Shown: positions 35,725-45,666, counted from the first letter of the stretch. The stretch is DNA of 64,000 bases from Ktedonobacteria bacterium brp13 (GCA_015099395.1 AP024096.1:1302001-1366000), one strand, 5' to 3'. Numbers and translations are program-made. The notes: a model not told the origin generated them from the letters alone.

Positions 35725-36636
35725 ATGGATATCACTATTGCTCACCTGACAAAAGTATATCGAGGTGGAGTCTACGCGCTTGATGATCTTTCTATGACCA
35801 TTCCAACGGGTATGTTTGGTCTGCTGGGACCCAATGGAGCAGGGAAAACGACGTTGATGCGGATCCTGGCTGGCATCCTTCATCCTTCGGCAGGTGAAAT
35901 ACATGTGGGTGAATTCGATGGCGGAACACGGCAGGGACAAAACGCCATCAAGCGTCTTCTGGGATACGTTCCACAGGATCTGGGTATGTATCCTGATTTA
36001 AATGCAGAAGAGTTCCTCAACTATATTGCGATCTTAAAAGGCATGCGTGAGCGTGTCCCTCGCCAACAGCGTGTATTGCAACTCCTGGAGACAGTTGCTC
36101 TGAGCGACGTTGCCAAAAGGCCGCTCAAAGCCTTTTCGGGTGGCATGAAGCGCCGTGTGGGGATTGCTCAGGCGTTGTTAAACGACCCGCAACTCTTGAT
36201 CGTTGATGAGCCAACGGCTGGACTTGATCCGGAAGAGCGCATTCGGTTTCGTAATCTCCTTGCTGAGGTCGGGAATGAAAAAACTGTCCTACTCTCTACG
36301 CATATCGTAGAGGATATTGCCCAGACCTGTCATCGGCTTGCCGTGATGAAAGACGGCAAGGTCATCTTTACGGGAACGACAAGCGAGCTGGCGAATATCT
36401 CCCGGGGGAAGGTGTGGATGCTTATGAGTTCAGGTGCAAAACCGCAAGGCGATCTGGTGGTGGTTTCCACGATCAATCTGGGCAATGCTCTGCAATATCG
36501 AGTCGTAGGCATGCCGCCAGCAGAGCTGAATGCGCTGCCAGCCGAGCCAACGCTGGAAGATGGCTATGTCTGGTTGATGCATACACGAGCGTCTGCAGCA
36601 AGAAGAGACGATCAACCTGAGACAATCATGCAATGA
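35725..36636 (+). CDS. ABC exporter ATPase
   Basis: 303 aa. Walker A GPNGAGKTT near residue 35, Q-loop VPQDLG, signature FSGGMKRRVGIAQALL, Walker B LLIVDEPTAGLDP, switch His in LLSTHIVED. The ~80-residue C-terminal extension is typical of drug and bacteriocin exporters. ATG 35725 follows AAGGAAA; an upstream in-frame ATG lies in the preceding gene. Convergent with the TetX-like gene after 25 bp. Confidence 0.92.
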   Translation: MDITIAHLTKVYRGGVYALDDLSMTIPTGMFGLLGPNGAGKTTLMRILAGILHPSAGEIHVGEFDGGTRQGQNAIKRLLGYVPQDLGMYPDLNAEEFLNYIAILKGMRERVPRQQRVLQLLETVALSDVAKRPLKAFSGGMKRRVGIAQALLNDPQLLIVDEPTAGLDPEERIRFRNLLAEVGNEKTVLLSTHIVEDIAQTCHRLAVMKDGKVIFTGTTSELANISRGKVWMLMSSGAKPQGDLVVVSTINLGNALQYRVVGMPPAELNALPAEPTLEDGYVWLMHTRASAARRDDQPETIMQ

Positions 36637-36661
36637 AAAGCATTGTAAATTGTGTCCTTCT

Positions 36662-37801
36662 TCAACCTTCCTGGTGAGCATAGAGAGCCATCATGTCAAG
36701 CATGCCTTGAGGTGCATCGGAGCGGAAGCTGATGATGAGATTGCTGGCGGATGCTGCGGCGGCGGCTTCGCTCCGAGGAAATGATGCCTCTTCATAGGAT
36801 GCGAGAGCTGTTTCCATGTCGTCCGGGTGAGCAAGAATGGTTTCTGCCAACTCCGCACCATCAAGCATGGCGAGATTGGCACCCTCGCCAGCGAACGGCG
36901 ACATCAGGTGAGCGGCATCGCCAAGCAACGTTACCCCTGGGACGTGTTCCCAGCGGTGACCGACTGGCAGCGTGTAGATGGCGCGAGGAATAAGCTCTGC
37001 ATCACTCTCTGCAATGAGGGCACGTAACTGGTCATTCCAGCCAGTGAAGTGGTTAAGCAGTTGCCGTTTGGCTGCCTCAGTATCGCGGACGTCGATCCCA
37101 CTGGATGTCGCCCAGGGCTCGGGGGTCTTGAGCGCAATATAGACGTTGATCCGCCCATCGCCGTCTCGGTGCGTAATCAGACCTTTTTCGTCGGACAGTG
37201 CAAACATCGAGCCGTGTCCAACCAGGGCAGCGCTCTCAGGATGACGCACATCTGCGTCAAGGAGATGCGCTTCAACGAATGAGATGCCTAAGTAGATCGG
37301 CTGCGCGTCTGAAAGCAACGGCCTGACTTTTGACCAGGCACCATCCGCGCCGACCAACAACGCTGTTTTGAACGTCTCTCCACTCGCCAGTGTGACCTCA
37401 TGGCTTCCACCTTCTAGTTTGGAGACATTGGTAACTTTGCTGCCCCAATGTATGGAGTGAGCTGGCAGTGATTGCAACAAGATGTCGCGTAGCGCCCCGC
37501 GATCAACCTCTGGTCGAGTACCGTTCCCATTGTCTTCCCAGCGAACGGTCCCGGTCTTGTCAAGAATACGCATCTCGTCGCCACCTGGGATGACAATCTT
37601 TCTAAAAGCCTCAAAAAGTCCAGCCTTCCGTAATGCAAGCTGGCCTGACTCTTCGTGCATGTCCAGGACGCTCCCCTGATGACGGGCAGTCGCCGATGCT
37701 TCAAGCTCGTAAATGGTGGTGTCAATACCGTGCCTATGCAGCACGCTGGCGAGGGTGAGACCACCGAGACCCGCGCCAATAATAGTAATGTGTTGTTCCA
37801 A
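36662..37801 (-). CDS. FAD-dependent monooxygenase, TetX-like
   Basis: 379-aa flavoprotein hydroxylase. Dinucleotide motif IIGAGLGGLTLASVLHRHGID, the GSVLDMHEESGQLALRKAGL segment that parallels the tetracycline-inactivating TetX group, and the second FAD motif TLLGDAAHLMSPFAGEGAN. Substrate specificity cannot be deduced; many relatives act on other aromatic compounds. Start is TTG 37801 with AAAGGAAA upstream. Two palindromes immediately upstream suggest control by a TetR-type repressor. Confidence 0.82.
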   Translation of the reverse strand: MEQHITIIGAGLGGLTLASVLHRHGIDTTIYELEASATARHQGSVLDMHEESGQLALRKAGLFEAFRKIVIPGGDEMRILDKTGTVRWEDNGNGTRPEVDRGALRDILLQSLPAHSIHWGSKVTNVSKLEGGSHEVTLASGETFKTALLVGADGAWSKVRPLLSDAQPIYLGISFVEAHLLDADVRHPESAALVGHGSMFALSDEKGLITHRDGDGRINVYIALKTPEPWATSSGIDVRDTEAAKRQLLNHFTGWNDQLRALIAESDAELIPRAIYTLPVGHRWEHVPGVTLLGDAAHLMSPFAGEGANLAMLDGAELAETILAHPDDMETALASYEEASFPRSEAAAAASASNLIISFRSDAPQGMLDMMALYAHQEG

Positions 37802-37818
37802 TAGGGTATTTTCCTTTC

Positions 37819-37868
37819 TATTATTAACGATATATCGTTAATAATAATGATAACGATATATCGTTATC
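37819..37868. promoter_or_regulatory. Two palindromic operators before TetX-like gene
   Basis: A 28-bp perfect palindrome (37819-37846, core TTAACGATATATCGTTAA) and a 20-bp perfect palindrome (37849-37868, GATAACGATATATCGTTATC) share the core TAACGATATATCGTTA. They lie just upstream of the TTG start, where a repressor dimer would block transcription. No regulator gene is adjacent. Confidence 0.75.
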
Positions 37869-38061
37869 GTGTCAAGCCTGAGTTCTGCCCTTTGTGAGTG
37901 GGTTTTATGCTGCTGATATATTCCTGGGCAGATGGGGATCACTGTAATTGATGGGGAGGCTGTTCTATGAGGGACAATAGAACGGAAATGAGTTGTCCCT
38001 CACCGGTGCTTATACTTTATACATAAAGTGTCGCACCTTTAGGCGTACATATAGACATCTA

Positions 38062-39156
38062 TTATGTATTGCTGGGGTTGTACCGGAGTGGAGCACCGAT
38101 ATCATGAAGATGGCCCAGGATTTCGGTCAGGGAGCGCCAGGCGGTCGTCTCGTGATAGGGAATCTCATGGGCTTCGCAGAAGTCTTTGATAATCGGTTGA
38201 GCAGCTTTTAATTTGTTACGAGCCATACCTGGAAACAAATGATGCTCAATCTGATAGTTCAAACCACCGTACCAGAAGTCAGTTACAGGGTGAGAGCGAA
38301 TATTTCGAGCGGTCAGGACCTGTCGGTGCAAGAAATCCATACGGCTCTCTTTTTCCAGGACGGGCATGCCTTTGTGATTGGGGGCAAAAATCGAGCCAAG
38401 GTAGAAGCCAGTCAATGTCTGGTGTATGAGTATGAAGAGGAGCGCGGGCCACCATCCCAGCAGCCAGAATACGCAGGTGAGATAGAGGATGACGTGAGCA
38501 GTCATCAATACCCATTCGAGCACGTGATATTTTGCTTTGTTCTTGACCAGAAAATGAAAGCCGTCATATTGAAGGCTGATAGCTACGGTGAGCAATGCTG
38601 GTAGAAAGAGCCACGCCTGATGTTTCACGATCTTGCGCCTGAACGCATTCATGCTGGCAAGATCGACGGTACCAGTAAATTCGAGCAGTGGAATCTCCAG
38701 ATCGGGATCGGTATCTACCTGGTTGGGATGGCTATGGTGTGCGTTATGCTTCTCCAACCACCAGCCATAACTCATGCCAATGATCAAGGTACCTCCGATA
38801 AGGCTTACCAGATCGTGTTGCCAGGCGTGGTGAAACATCTGGCGATGTCCGGCTTCATGGCTCAGGAGCCCTATCTGTGTCCAGACAAAAGCTAGAAAGA
38901 TCGCATTGAGCAGTTGGAGCCACCAGATGTGGACCGTGAAGAGGAAGAGCAAACTGATACCAAACAATGCACCAAGCAAGACAATCCGGTTGACATAGTA
39001 GCGTGGTTGTTTATCGAGGAGCCCATGCTGCTTAAGCTTATGCTTAAGTACCGCATAGGTACCTGCTTCTCCTACAGAAGAAGCAGGTGCCAGTGGGAGG
39101 TTCTCCATCGGAGAGGATGGAAGAACGAGACAGGACGATGGTTCTATATTGTTCAT
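38062..39156 (-). CDS. Membrane fatty acid desaturase
   Basis: 364 aa. Three His boxes of the membrane di-iron desaturases: HEAGHRQ (~residue 105), HNAHHSHPN (~140) and QIEHHLFP (~310). The third box beginning with Gln is typical of front-end (delta-5/6 type) and linoleoyl-CoA desaturases. Four membrane helices lie between the boxes. No fused cytochrome b5 domain. Introduces a double bond into membrane acyl chains with electrons from a ferredoxin or flavodoxin. Confidence 0.85.
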   Translation of the reverse strand: MNNIEPSSCLVLPSSPMENLPLAPASSVGEAGTYAVLKHKLKQHGLLDKQPRYYVNRIVLLGALFGISLLFLFTVHIWWLQLLNAIFLAFVWTQIGLLSHEAGHRQMFHHAWQHDLVSLIGGTLIIGMSYGWWLEKHNAHHSHPNQVDTDPDLEIPLLEFTGTVDLASMNAFRRKIVKHQAWLFLPALLTVAISLQYDGFHFLVKNKAKYHVLEWVLMTAHVILYLTCVFWLLGWWPALLFILIHQTLTGFYLGSIFAPNHKGMPVLEKESRMDFLHRQVLTARNIRSHPVTDFWYGGLNYQIEHHLFPGMARNKLKAAQPIIKDFCEAHEIPYHETTAWRSLTEILGHLHDIGAPLRYNPSNT

Positions 39157-39181
39157 AAAAATCTTTCTTCAGTATTCTTCT

Positions 39182-40201
39182 TTAAACAAGAGCAAGTGGT
39201 TGCTCTGTGAGCTTATATCCCTGCTCATGCATACGTGGTCCGAAAAATTCAAGCCGGTAGATGCCACTCGGACACGTGACCTCATGATAGTGACAGAAGT
39301 GTGGCGCTACCAATCGGGCAGTGTTTCCATGCGTTACCTCTTGCATAGGAGTGCTCTCAAAGCCTTCCAGGGCTGCGACATGGCCGGGATATTCAGTGAC
39401 GTGTCCATCCGGTGCAATGACTGTGTAATGTGTCGTAAAGGGAAATTCTGTGGAAGGACTCAAGAAGGTGATTGGTTGCTTATGGTGATCGAAGAGTTGG
39501 TCTGCATCAGATGAGAATCGTGTTTTCCAGGCGACATTCGAAAAGGTACCGTGCCTGGTGTCGTGATAGCACACTGCATATGCGGTTCCAACGGTGGCAC
39601 CTGGCTGGGAAAACGTGTTCCCATAAATGATGGTGCGCATATCGCGATTCAAACTCCAGACTCCAGACTCCTCCTGCTCATGTTCCCATGTATGCTCGCT
39701 ATAGAACAAGAGAGGTTTTCCCTGCTGATAGGTAATCCTGGCTTCTGCCGGAGTGATTTCCTGCCAGGTGGAGATAGGGACAGAGAAGGTGCTACTCTTC
39801 TGTCGTGGCTGCTCCTCCGGCAATCGTGATTCCGCTGACTGGGCTGAGCGGGGCACCGCAATGTCGATGAGGCCTTTCATCGTCTCCGTGAAAGTGGCGA
39901 CAGAAAGTTCTTTGCCATTGAGTAGTTGGGCATGGTAGCTTCTTTCAAGCAGCCACTGCTCGCTCAATTGTGCTGAAAACGGGATGCTGTTATGGACCTC
40001 GGTCGTGTTTTCTGCTCCTACTCGTTCAATTGCAGCATCTTCATCAATATAAGCTGCAAAGACCCTGCTCTCGTCCGTGGTATCCATAAGCACATACGCG
40101 ACTCCTCCTGCAATGGCATTGACTCTGCCTGTCTCCCCTGTGCTCTTGATCCGGACATAATCTTCTTCCTGGAAGAAGGTTCCGTCTACAGTTGTCTCCA
40201 T
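39182..40201 (-). CDS. Hypothetical protein, 339 aa
   Basis: No known family recognised. The first ~60 residues (YVRIKSTGETGRVNAIAGGVAYVLMD) look like a small beta-barrel (KOW/SH3-like). The middle is Ser/Pro-rich, and residues ~150-339 form a soluble, His- and aromatic-rich domain (CYHDTRHGTFSNVAW; APHFCHYHEVTCPSGIYRLEFFGPRMHEQG). The clustered His/Cys could bind metal. GAAAGGA before ATG. It lies 25 bp upstream of the desaturase on the same strand, so the two may be co-transcribed. Confidence 0.6.
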   Translation of the reverse strand: METTVDGTFFQEEDYVRIKSTGETGRVNAIAGGVAYVLMDTTDESRVFAAYIDEDAAIERVGAENTTEVHNSIPFSAQLSEQWLLERSYHAQLLNGKELSVATFTETMKGLIDIAVPRSAQSAESRLPEEQPRQKSSTFSVPISTWQEITPAEARITYQQGKPLLFYSEHTWEHEQEESGVWSLNRDMRTIIYGNTFSQPGATVGTAYAVCYHDTRHGTFSNVAWKTRFSSDADQLFDHHKQPITFLSPSTEFPFTTHYTVIAPDGHVTEYPGHVAALEGFESTPMQEVTHGNTARLVAPHFCHYHEVTCPSGIYRLEFFGPRMHEQGYKLTEQPLALV

Positions 40202-40394
40202 CTCGGTTATCCTTTCAAAGCATCGCGTTTGCAGCGTGCTTCAATAATGTACATGTAGGAGTGAGTACATACTCATTGGAGTGAATATATACTCAAAATG
40301 TTTCAATCAATCTAAACGTACTTGTCTATCAACACTTTGTAACTTCGTGCGTGATCTCTTTGTCTGGGAAATCACCACTATCCTGCCACCGTTG

Positions 40395-40802
40395 TTATGT
40401 TTTTGTCTCAGAAATGCTGTCCTGGAAACTATCATCGGGAATGTCTTCAAGCGTAGCTGTAAGAACATACGTTTTGCCTCGGTGTTCCTGCGGTGCCAAC
40501 TTTGGCAGTGGAATACCAACCATGCCTTGCTCTTGATCATAGTTCTCGTAGATCATCTGCTCGGTGCGTAGTTGATGCGGATGTTGTCCAGGGAGTGGCG
40601 GAGTAGCTTGCGGCCCTGGTTGAGATGTCGGCCAGGCCGGATAGGCTACGACGTGATGAACGTCTCTCTTCGTTTCAGTAATAGTGTTGTAGATACGCTC
40701 TTTGCTTGCTAAAGATTCACCTGGCTCTGCTACTTCTATCTGGACGTGTTCTGCTTCTCTCGCTTGCTCTGGGAGTGAAGTTGGTATTTTTGCAGGTATC
40801 AT
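40395..40802 (-). CDS. Hypothetical protein, 135 aa
   Basis: Soluble, Pro/Gln/Glu-rich protein with a disordered middle (PAWPTSQPGPQATPPLPG). No family recognised. AAGAAAGG precedes ATG at a good distance, and the codon use is like the neighbours. Stands alone on the minus strand. Confidence 0.5.
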   Translation of the reverse strand: MIPAKIPTSLPEQAREAEHVQIEVAEPGESLASKERIYNTITETKRDVHHVVAYPAWPTSQPGPQATPPLPGQHPHQLRTEQMIYENYDQEQGMVGIPLPKLAPQEHRGKTYVLTATLEDIPDDSFQDSISETKT

Positions 40803-41381
40803 AGACGTTGCCTTTCTTGACGAAACCAGCTGTCCGCTTCTTCGGGAGAAAGTGAAAAAAACGTAAGAAATTACTTCTCTAACGCATTTATCGTAAATGT
40901 AATTATCATGTTGCTTCTCTGCATCTATGTCGCTTGTACCATCTGTTTTGAAGTGACAGACAGTGTTCCTCTACTGGTCTGTTTCAGCTACTTGCGTTGA
41001 GATGCGGCGAGCCTTGTGTTGGCTTCGCTTCTCATTGAAAGGAGAGAAGGGGTGTACCGGCTAGAGAGAGAACGAGACCATGCCAGACGGTGGATTCCGT
41101 GGATGAGAGGATTCTGGTCGCCAGTTGCCACAAGAGATCTGGTTGGAGGAGCAATGCTTATAAAAAGATTTATAGGCTATTTTAAGTATACACTATTTTT
41201 GAGAAAATTGTAATATATATCGAATTGGCACAATGGTTGAGAAGCAGAGATATAAATGAGAGGCATGGATGGCTGAAACTTTTTTTATGCGCTCTACGTA
41301 CCAGTCTCGATGCTAAGACATACCCGAGCTTCGTGGCTGGGTGTGGACCGATTAAGCAACGCAGCATTTTGAGGTGAAATT
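40803..41381. other. Intergenic region before small paralogue
   Basis: About 580 bp with no supported gene. It contains the AT-rich element at 41187-41224 shared with 31850-31886 and presumably the promoter of the small gene at 41382. Confidence 0.35.
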
Positions 41382-41591
41382 ATGAATGATACTATTACGC
41401 AAACGCGACTTTCCATGCGCTTAGATGCTTATCTCAAGGAGTATACAGAAAAGAACTTCCGAAAAGATACTCTTGCCAACGCGGACTGGAATACGGTATG
41501 GCATGTAGCTGACGTTGCTCGTGCACATAATACGCTGACGCCAGAACGTGTCGATGATGTCCGTATCGTACTGAGGAAGCTTGAGATGTAA
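41382..41591 (+). CDS. Small conserved protein, paralogue of 30069-30272
   Basis: 69 aa: MNDTITQTRLSMRLDAYLKE... VDDVRIVLRKLEM. Very similar to the product at 30069-30272, with the same start and end, so both are real genes of one small family. Predicted helical, soluble. GAGGTG lies upstream of ATG. Followed by a complex hairpin at 41661-41781. Confidence 0.7.
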   Translation: MNDTITQTRLSMRLDAYLKEYTEKNFRKDTLANADWNTVWHVADVARAHNTLTPERVDDVRIVLRKLEM

Positions 41592-41660
41592 CCTCCATAA
41601 AAGATTTTGGCATAATGTCGAGCTCATGTACGAAACAGCGCAAACAGCAATAGTTACGAA

Positions 41661-41781
41661 GAAAGAAGCACTATCTCAATATTTTTCACTTACTACGTAT
41701 CCGAAAACCTGCGTGTGCGAGCACTAGCGACGCTAGTCGCGTTGGGTTTCGGAATAAGATCTTAGAGATAGTGCTTCTTTC
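41661..41781. terminator. Nested inverted repeat between convergent genes
   Basis: Three layers are seen: an outer 17-bp perfect stem (41661-41677/41765-41781), a middle stem TCCGAAA.CC (41700-41709)/GG.TTTCGGA (41744-41753), and an inner hairpin ACTAGC-gac-GCTAGT (41723-41737). It probably ends transcription from both sides, but it is much more elaborate than needed for that. Confidence 0.6.
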
Positions 41782-41796
41782 GCGCTTCTGCGTCTG

Positions 41797-44154
41797 CTAG
41801 TCTGTCCACGTCCAATCTCGTACTTCGGGCATGTCTTCAAGATTAGCCTGGATATAACGCTTGTGTTTTGCTAGCATATCATTGCATTCCGCAATCAGCG
41901 GAAGCGCTAGTTCTCGCACTCGTGCTGCACGTCTCATCGCCTCAATGCCGATGTGGTAGCGGCTCATGCCATTGAGTACAACCATATCGAACGGAGTCGT
42001 TGTTGTTCCTTCTTCGTTGAAGCCACGTACATGGAAGCGAGCAGGGTTGGTGCGTCCATGCACGACTTCGTGTATGGCTCTTGGATAGCCGTGGAATGCA
42101 AACACAACTGGCTTATCTTCCGTGAAGTGGTTGATAAATGTCGCCTCATCCAGTCCGTGAGGATGTAAGAAGGCTGGATAGAGCGTCATCAGGTCTACAA
42201 CGTTTACCACACGTACCTTCAATTCGGGAATGTTATGTCGTAACCACCAGGCCGCTGCAACCGTTTCCAATGTTGGAATATCGCCGGCACAGGCCAGGAC
42301 AACGTCAGGTTCAATGTTAGTATCATTGCTTGCCCACTGCCAGGTTGAGAGGCCACGTGCGCAATGCTCGATCGCATCTTCCATGTTGAGCCATTGGAGT
42401 TGGGGCTGCTTATCAATGACAATCAGATTCACGTAGTCATGGCTGCGCAAACAATGGTCAGCGACTGAAAGCAGACAGTTGGCATCTGGTGGGAGATAGA
42501 TACGTGCCACCGTACCCTTTTTCGAGAGCATCGTGTCGATCAAGCCAGGGCCCTGGTGGCTAAAACCATTATGATCATTGCGCCAGCAGGTCGATGTCAG
42601 GAGAATATTTAGAGAGGAAACCGGTTTGCGCCACGGTAGTTTAATGCTCTCTTCTAACCACTTGGCGTGCTGGATCGTCATCGATGCTGAGACCATGGCG
42701 AATGCTTCGTAGGAGGCAAACAGGCCATGACGTCCGGTGAGTAGATAGCCTTCTAACCAGCCCTGGCACAGATGCTCGCTCAGCACCTCCATAATACGAC
42801 CGTCAGGAGAGACATGCTCGTCGGCTGAGGTGATGGTCTCTACTGAACAGCGATTTTCTACATCAAACACATTGCCAAGACGATTCGAATTGGTTTCATC
42901 CGGGCAGAAGAGACGGAAATTCTGCTGATTGGCATTGCGTGTAAAGACGTCTCGCAGCATCTTGCCGAACTGGCGTGTAGACTCATGCAGCTCCGTTCCA
43001 GGCTTTTTGACGTCAATCGCATAATCGGTAAATGCTGGCAGATCCAGGTCGACCATGATTTTGCCGCCATTGGCATGAGGATTGGCTCCCATACGCCGAT
43101 CACCCTGAGGTGCCAGCTGTGCGAGCTCAGGAACCAGATTGCCTTGCTCATCAAAGAGTTCTTCTGGATGATAGCTGCGCAGCCAGTTTTCGAGGATACG
43201 CATATGTTCGGGGTTGGTCTTCACACCCGCTACCGGGACCTGATGCGCGCGGAATGTGCCTTCGATTGTGACGCCATCTACCTCTTTAGGACCCGTCCAG
43301 CCCTTTGGTGTACGCAGAACAATGGCCGGCCACGCGGGTCGTTGCGTGAAACCATGCGTACGAGCCTCTTCCTGGTAGCCACGAATTTTCGTATAGCATG
43401 TTTCCAGCGTTTCGGCGAAGTCCCGGTGCACCTGCATAGGATCATCGCCTTCCACAAAGTGGACATCATAGCCATGACCTGAAAGCAGTTTCGCTATGCG
43501 TTCGTTGCTCTCGCGTCCGAGTACTGTTGGCCCTGAAATTTTGTACCCATTCAAGTGCAAGATGGGGAGCACTATGCCATCACGCACCGGGTTCAGGAAT
43601 TGCAGACTTTTCCAGGCACCCTCAAGTGGTGCGGTCTCAGCTTCACCATCACCAACAACCGCGGCTACAATCAGGTTGGGATTATCGAAGGCTGCTCCGA
43701 AGGCATGAGAAAGAACGTAGCCTAACTCGCCTCCTTCATGAATTGAACCTGGCGTAGGCACGCTGACATGACTTGGTACACCGCCCGGGGTTGAGAATTG
43801 GCGAAACAGGCGCTTTATCCCCTCGGTGTTCTGGCTGATTTTCGGATAAACCTCTGAATACGTTCCTTCCAGGTACACATTCGCTAAAAGTGCAGGACCA
43901 CCATGTCCCGGTCCCGCAAGGTAGATAATATCAGCATTGTGTTCCTGGATAAGACGGTTTAAGTGGACGTATATGAGGCTGAGACCCGGCGAGGTACCCC
44001 AGTGCCCGAGGAGTCGAGGCTTGATATGCTCTGGACGCAAGGGCTCTCTTAGGAGTGGATTGTCTTGTAAATAGATTTGACCGATAGTCAGATAATTAGC
44101 GGCGTTCCAATATTTATGTATGAGCTTGAGACTTCCCTGATCAACTTGTGACAT
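41797..44154 (-). CDS. xfp: Phosphoketolase
   Basis: 785-aa thiamine-diphosphate enzyme splitting xylulose-5-P and/or fructose-6-P with phosphate into acetyl-P plus a shorter sugar phosphate. Characteristic stretches: [40 protein letters not shown], the ThDP motif [18 protein letters not shown], and [14 protein letters not shown]. Full length for the family (~790). It stands alone with no acetate kinase next to it. Phosphoketolases allow acetate and ATP formation without oxygen, fitting the low-oxygen theme of neighbours. Confidence 0.95.
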   Translation of the reverse strand: MSQVDQGSLKLIHKYWNAANYLTIGQIYLQDNPLLREPLRPEHIKPRLLGHWGTSPGLSLIYVHLNRLIQEHNADIIYLAGPGHGGPALLANVYLEGTYSEVYPKISQNTEGIKRLFRQFSTPGGVPSHVSVPTPGSIHEGGELGYVLSHAFGAAFDNPNLIVAAVVGDGEAETAPLEGAWKSLQFLNPVRDGIVLPILHLNGYKISGPTVLGRESNERIAKLLSGHGYDVHFVEGDDPMQVHRDFAETLETCYTKIRGYQEEARTHGFTQRPAWPAIVLRTPKGWTGPKEVDGVTIEGTFRAHQVPVAGVKTNPEHMRILENWLRSYHPEELFDEQGNLVPELAQLAPQGDRRMGANPHANGGKIMVDLDLPAFTDYAIDVKKPGTELHESTRQFGKMLRDVFTRNANQQNFRLFCPDETNSNRLGNVFDVENRCSVETITSADEHVSPDGRIMEVLSEHLCQGWLEGYLLTGRHGLFASYEAFAMVSASMTIQHAKWLEESIKLPWRKPVSSLNILLTSTCWRNDHNGFSHQGPGLIDTMLSKKGTVARIYLPPDANCLLSVADHCLRSHDYVNLIVIDKQPQLQWLNMEDAIEHCARGLSTWQWASNDTNIEPDVVLACAGDIPTLETVAAAWWLRHNIPELKVRVVNVVDLMTLYPAFLHPHGLDEATFINHFTEDKPVVFAFHGYPRAIHEVVHGRTNPARFHVRGFNEEGTTTTPFDMVVLNGMSRYHIGIEAMRRAARVRELALPLIAECNDMLAKHKRYIQANLEDMPEVRDWTWTD

Positions 44155-44482
44155 TGATACCTCCGTGAATACTATCGCTTTTTCTACCTGTCCTGAGTAT
44201 ACTCGCTATAACTCACAAACTGATCAATCCTTCTCCTCTTCCCATCACAGAACCATCACAGGCAATATTGTCAGGAATAGTGCTATCTCGCAGGTCGAGG
44301 TCGTGATAGATATGTGATGTCAATTATTTCTTTGTGAACGCTATGTGATCTCCTTCTCAACTACGTGATCTCATTGTGATGTCTTTATCCCATGCTATGG
44401 TCAGCAGGAGAAGGCTTTTCGAAATTGCGAAATTGCGAAGTTGTGTGTTTCTCGTTCCAGAAGAGAAGAGAGGAATTTACCA
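44155..44482. other. Divergent promoter region
   Basis: 330 bp between divergent xfp and GltD-like genes. Several gtgat words (44311, 44341, 44361, 44374) and a gcgaaatt direct repeat are present. They are irregularly spaced, so I do not call a defined operator. Confidence 0.35.
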
Positions 44483-45571
44483 ATGTACAATGACTCTTCC
44501 ATTGAAATGACACCGATCGCGAGTCGTGATCTCAGCCATTTTCATATACATGATGAGTTACTTGTGCCGTCTGGCACGCTTACTCCTGGAGATTCACAGT
44601 GGATGCGAGTTGCTATCATTGGTGGTGGTCCCGCTGGTCTGAGTGCGGCCAATATACTTGTCAGACTGGGATATGCAGTGACTATTTTTGAAGCAATGCC
44701 TGTGTTAGGTGGCATGGTTGCTGCAGGTATCCCTGAATATCGCAAGCCGAAACACCTGGTAGATTATATTGTTGAAACCCTCCTCGACTCCAAAGTTGAT
44801 ATTCACCTGAACACCTCAATTGGGAAGGATATTGCTTTTCGACTCCTTCAACGCCACTTTGATGCCATTATCTTAGCCATAGGCGTTCAGCAGAGCATCC
44901 CGCTTAAAATTTCTGGTGAGGAGATTCTGGACGGCGTTATCCCCGCAATGCATTTTCTAAGGCAGTGTTACTTCGCTCCCTCGACCCGTCTCAAAGGCGA
45001 TGTTGCGGTTGTTGGAGGAAGTATTGTTACTATCGACGTTGCTCGTCTGGCAATGCGTGCTGGTGCAGACTCTGTTATGGTGTTTTTCCCCGGAAAACTT
45101 TCCGATGTGCCTGCACTTCCCGCAGAGATTCAGGCGGCCCAGCAAGAAGGTATTGTTTTTCACCTGAATAAGATGCCTCGCAGTATCCTGGGAACCGAAG
45201 ATGTAAACGTTGAGGGTGTGCGTTGCCAGCATACTGTAAGGGATCCTCTCTGTAAAACGCGCAACGGGCCATTCGTGTATATACGAGGAACGGATACCTG
45301 GTATTCTGCAAATATAGTTGTCATGGCGTACGGAGAACGACCTGACCTGTCTTTTCTGGCTACTAAGATGGAACAGGGTGATAAGCGGATGGGAAATCTC
45401 TGGGTAGATGAGCAGACCTGCCGTACGTCGCTTCCACATGTGTTTGCGGCTGGCGAGATGGTGGGTGGCCCACGAACGATTCTCGCTGCGATTGCTCAGG
45501 GCGCTAAAACCGCGTGTGCTATGCATTCATACTTTCAGACTGGATCTCCTCTGCCAACTGCAGTGGACTGA
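44483..45571 (+). CDS. GltD-like FAD/NAD(P) oxidoreductase
   Basis: 362 aa. N-terminal FAD motif IIGGGPAGLSAANILVRLGY, followed by GGMVAAGIPEYRKPKHLVDYI, the signature of glutamate synthase small-subunit-like proteins. A second dinucleotide motif VAVVGGSIVTIDVARLAMRAGA and the final FAAGEMVGGPRTILAAIAQG complete the fold. It lacks the N-terminal Fe-S domain of GltD and there is no gltB nearby. It may therefore serve as an electron-bifurcation-type or NADPH-linked reductase of an unknown partner. ATG 44483 has AGAGGA 9 nt upstream. Confidence 0.8.
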   Translation: MYNDSSIEMTPIASRDLSHFHIHDELLVPSGTLTPGDSQWMRVAIIGGGPAGLSAANILVRLGYAVTIFEAMPVLGGMVAAGIPEYRKPKHLVDYIVETLLDSKVDIHLNTSIGKDIAFRLLQRHFDAIILAIGVQQSIPLKISGEEILDGVIPAMHFLRQCYFAPSTRLKGDVAVVGGSIVTIDVARLAMRAGADSVMVFFPGKLSDVPALPAEIQAAQQEGIVFHLNKMPRSILGTEDVNVEGVRCQHTVRDPLCKTRNGPFVYIRGTDTWYSANIVVMAYGERPDLSFLATKMEQGDKRMGNLWVDEQTCRTSLPHVFAAGEMVGGPRTILAAIAQGAKTACAMHSYFQTGSPLPTAVD

Positions 45572-45612
45572 GATGCAATGACGGTCGAAGCGGCGTGGAA
45601 AATTTGACCCAC

Positions 45613-45651
45613 GTGCAGCGCCAGCTTTCAAGAGGGAAGCTGGCGCTGCAC
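45613..45651 (+). terminator. Rho-independent terminator
   Basis: A 15-bp perfect stem GTGCAGCGCCAGCTT (45613-45627)/AAGCTGGCGCTGCAC (45637-45651) is followed by atattttt. Ends the plus-strand GltD-like gene and lies just before the convergent ABC permease end. Confidence 0.85.
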
Positions 45652-45666
45652 ATATTTTTCGTGTAC

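Noticed and set aside
41016..41213. 65-aa ORF before the small paralogue
   Set aside because: No ribosome site, no similarity, and it overlaps the likely promoter.
44311..44385. CRP/FNR-like operator cluster of gtgat words
   Set aside because: Spacing is irregular and no proper dyad is formed.
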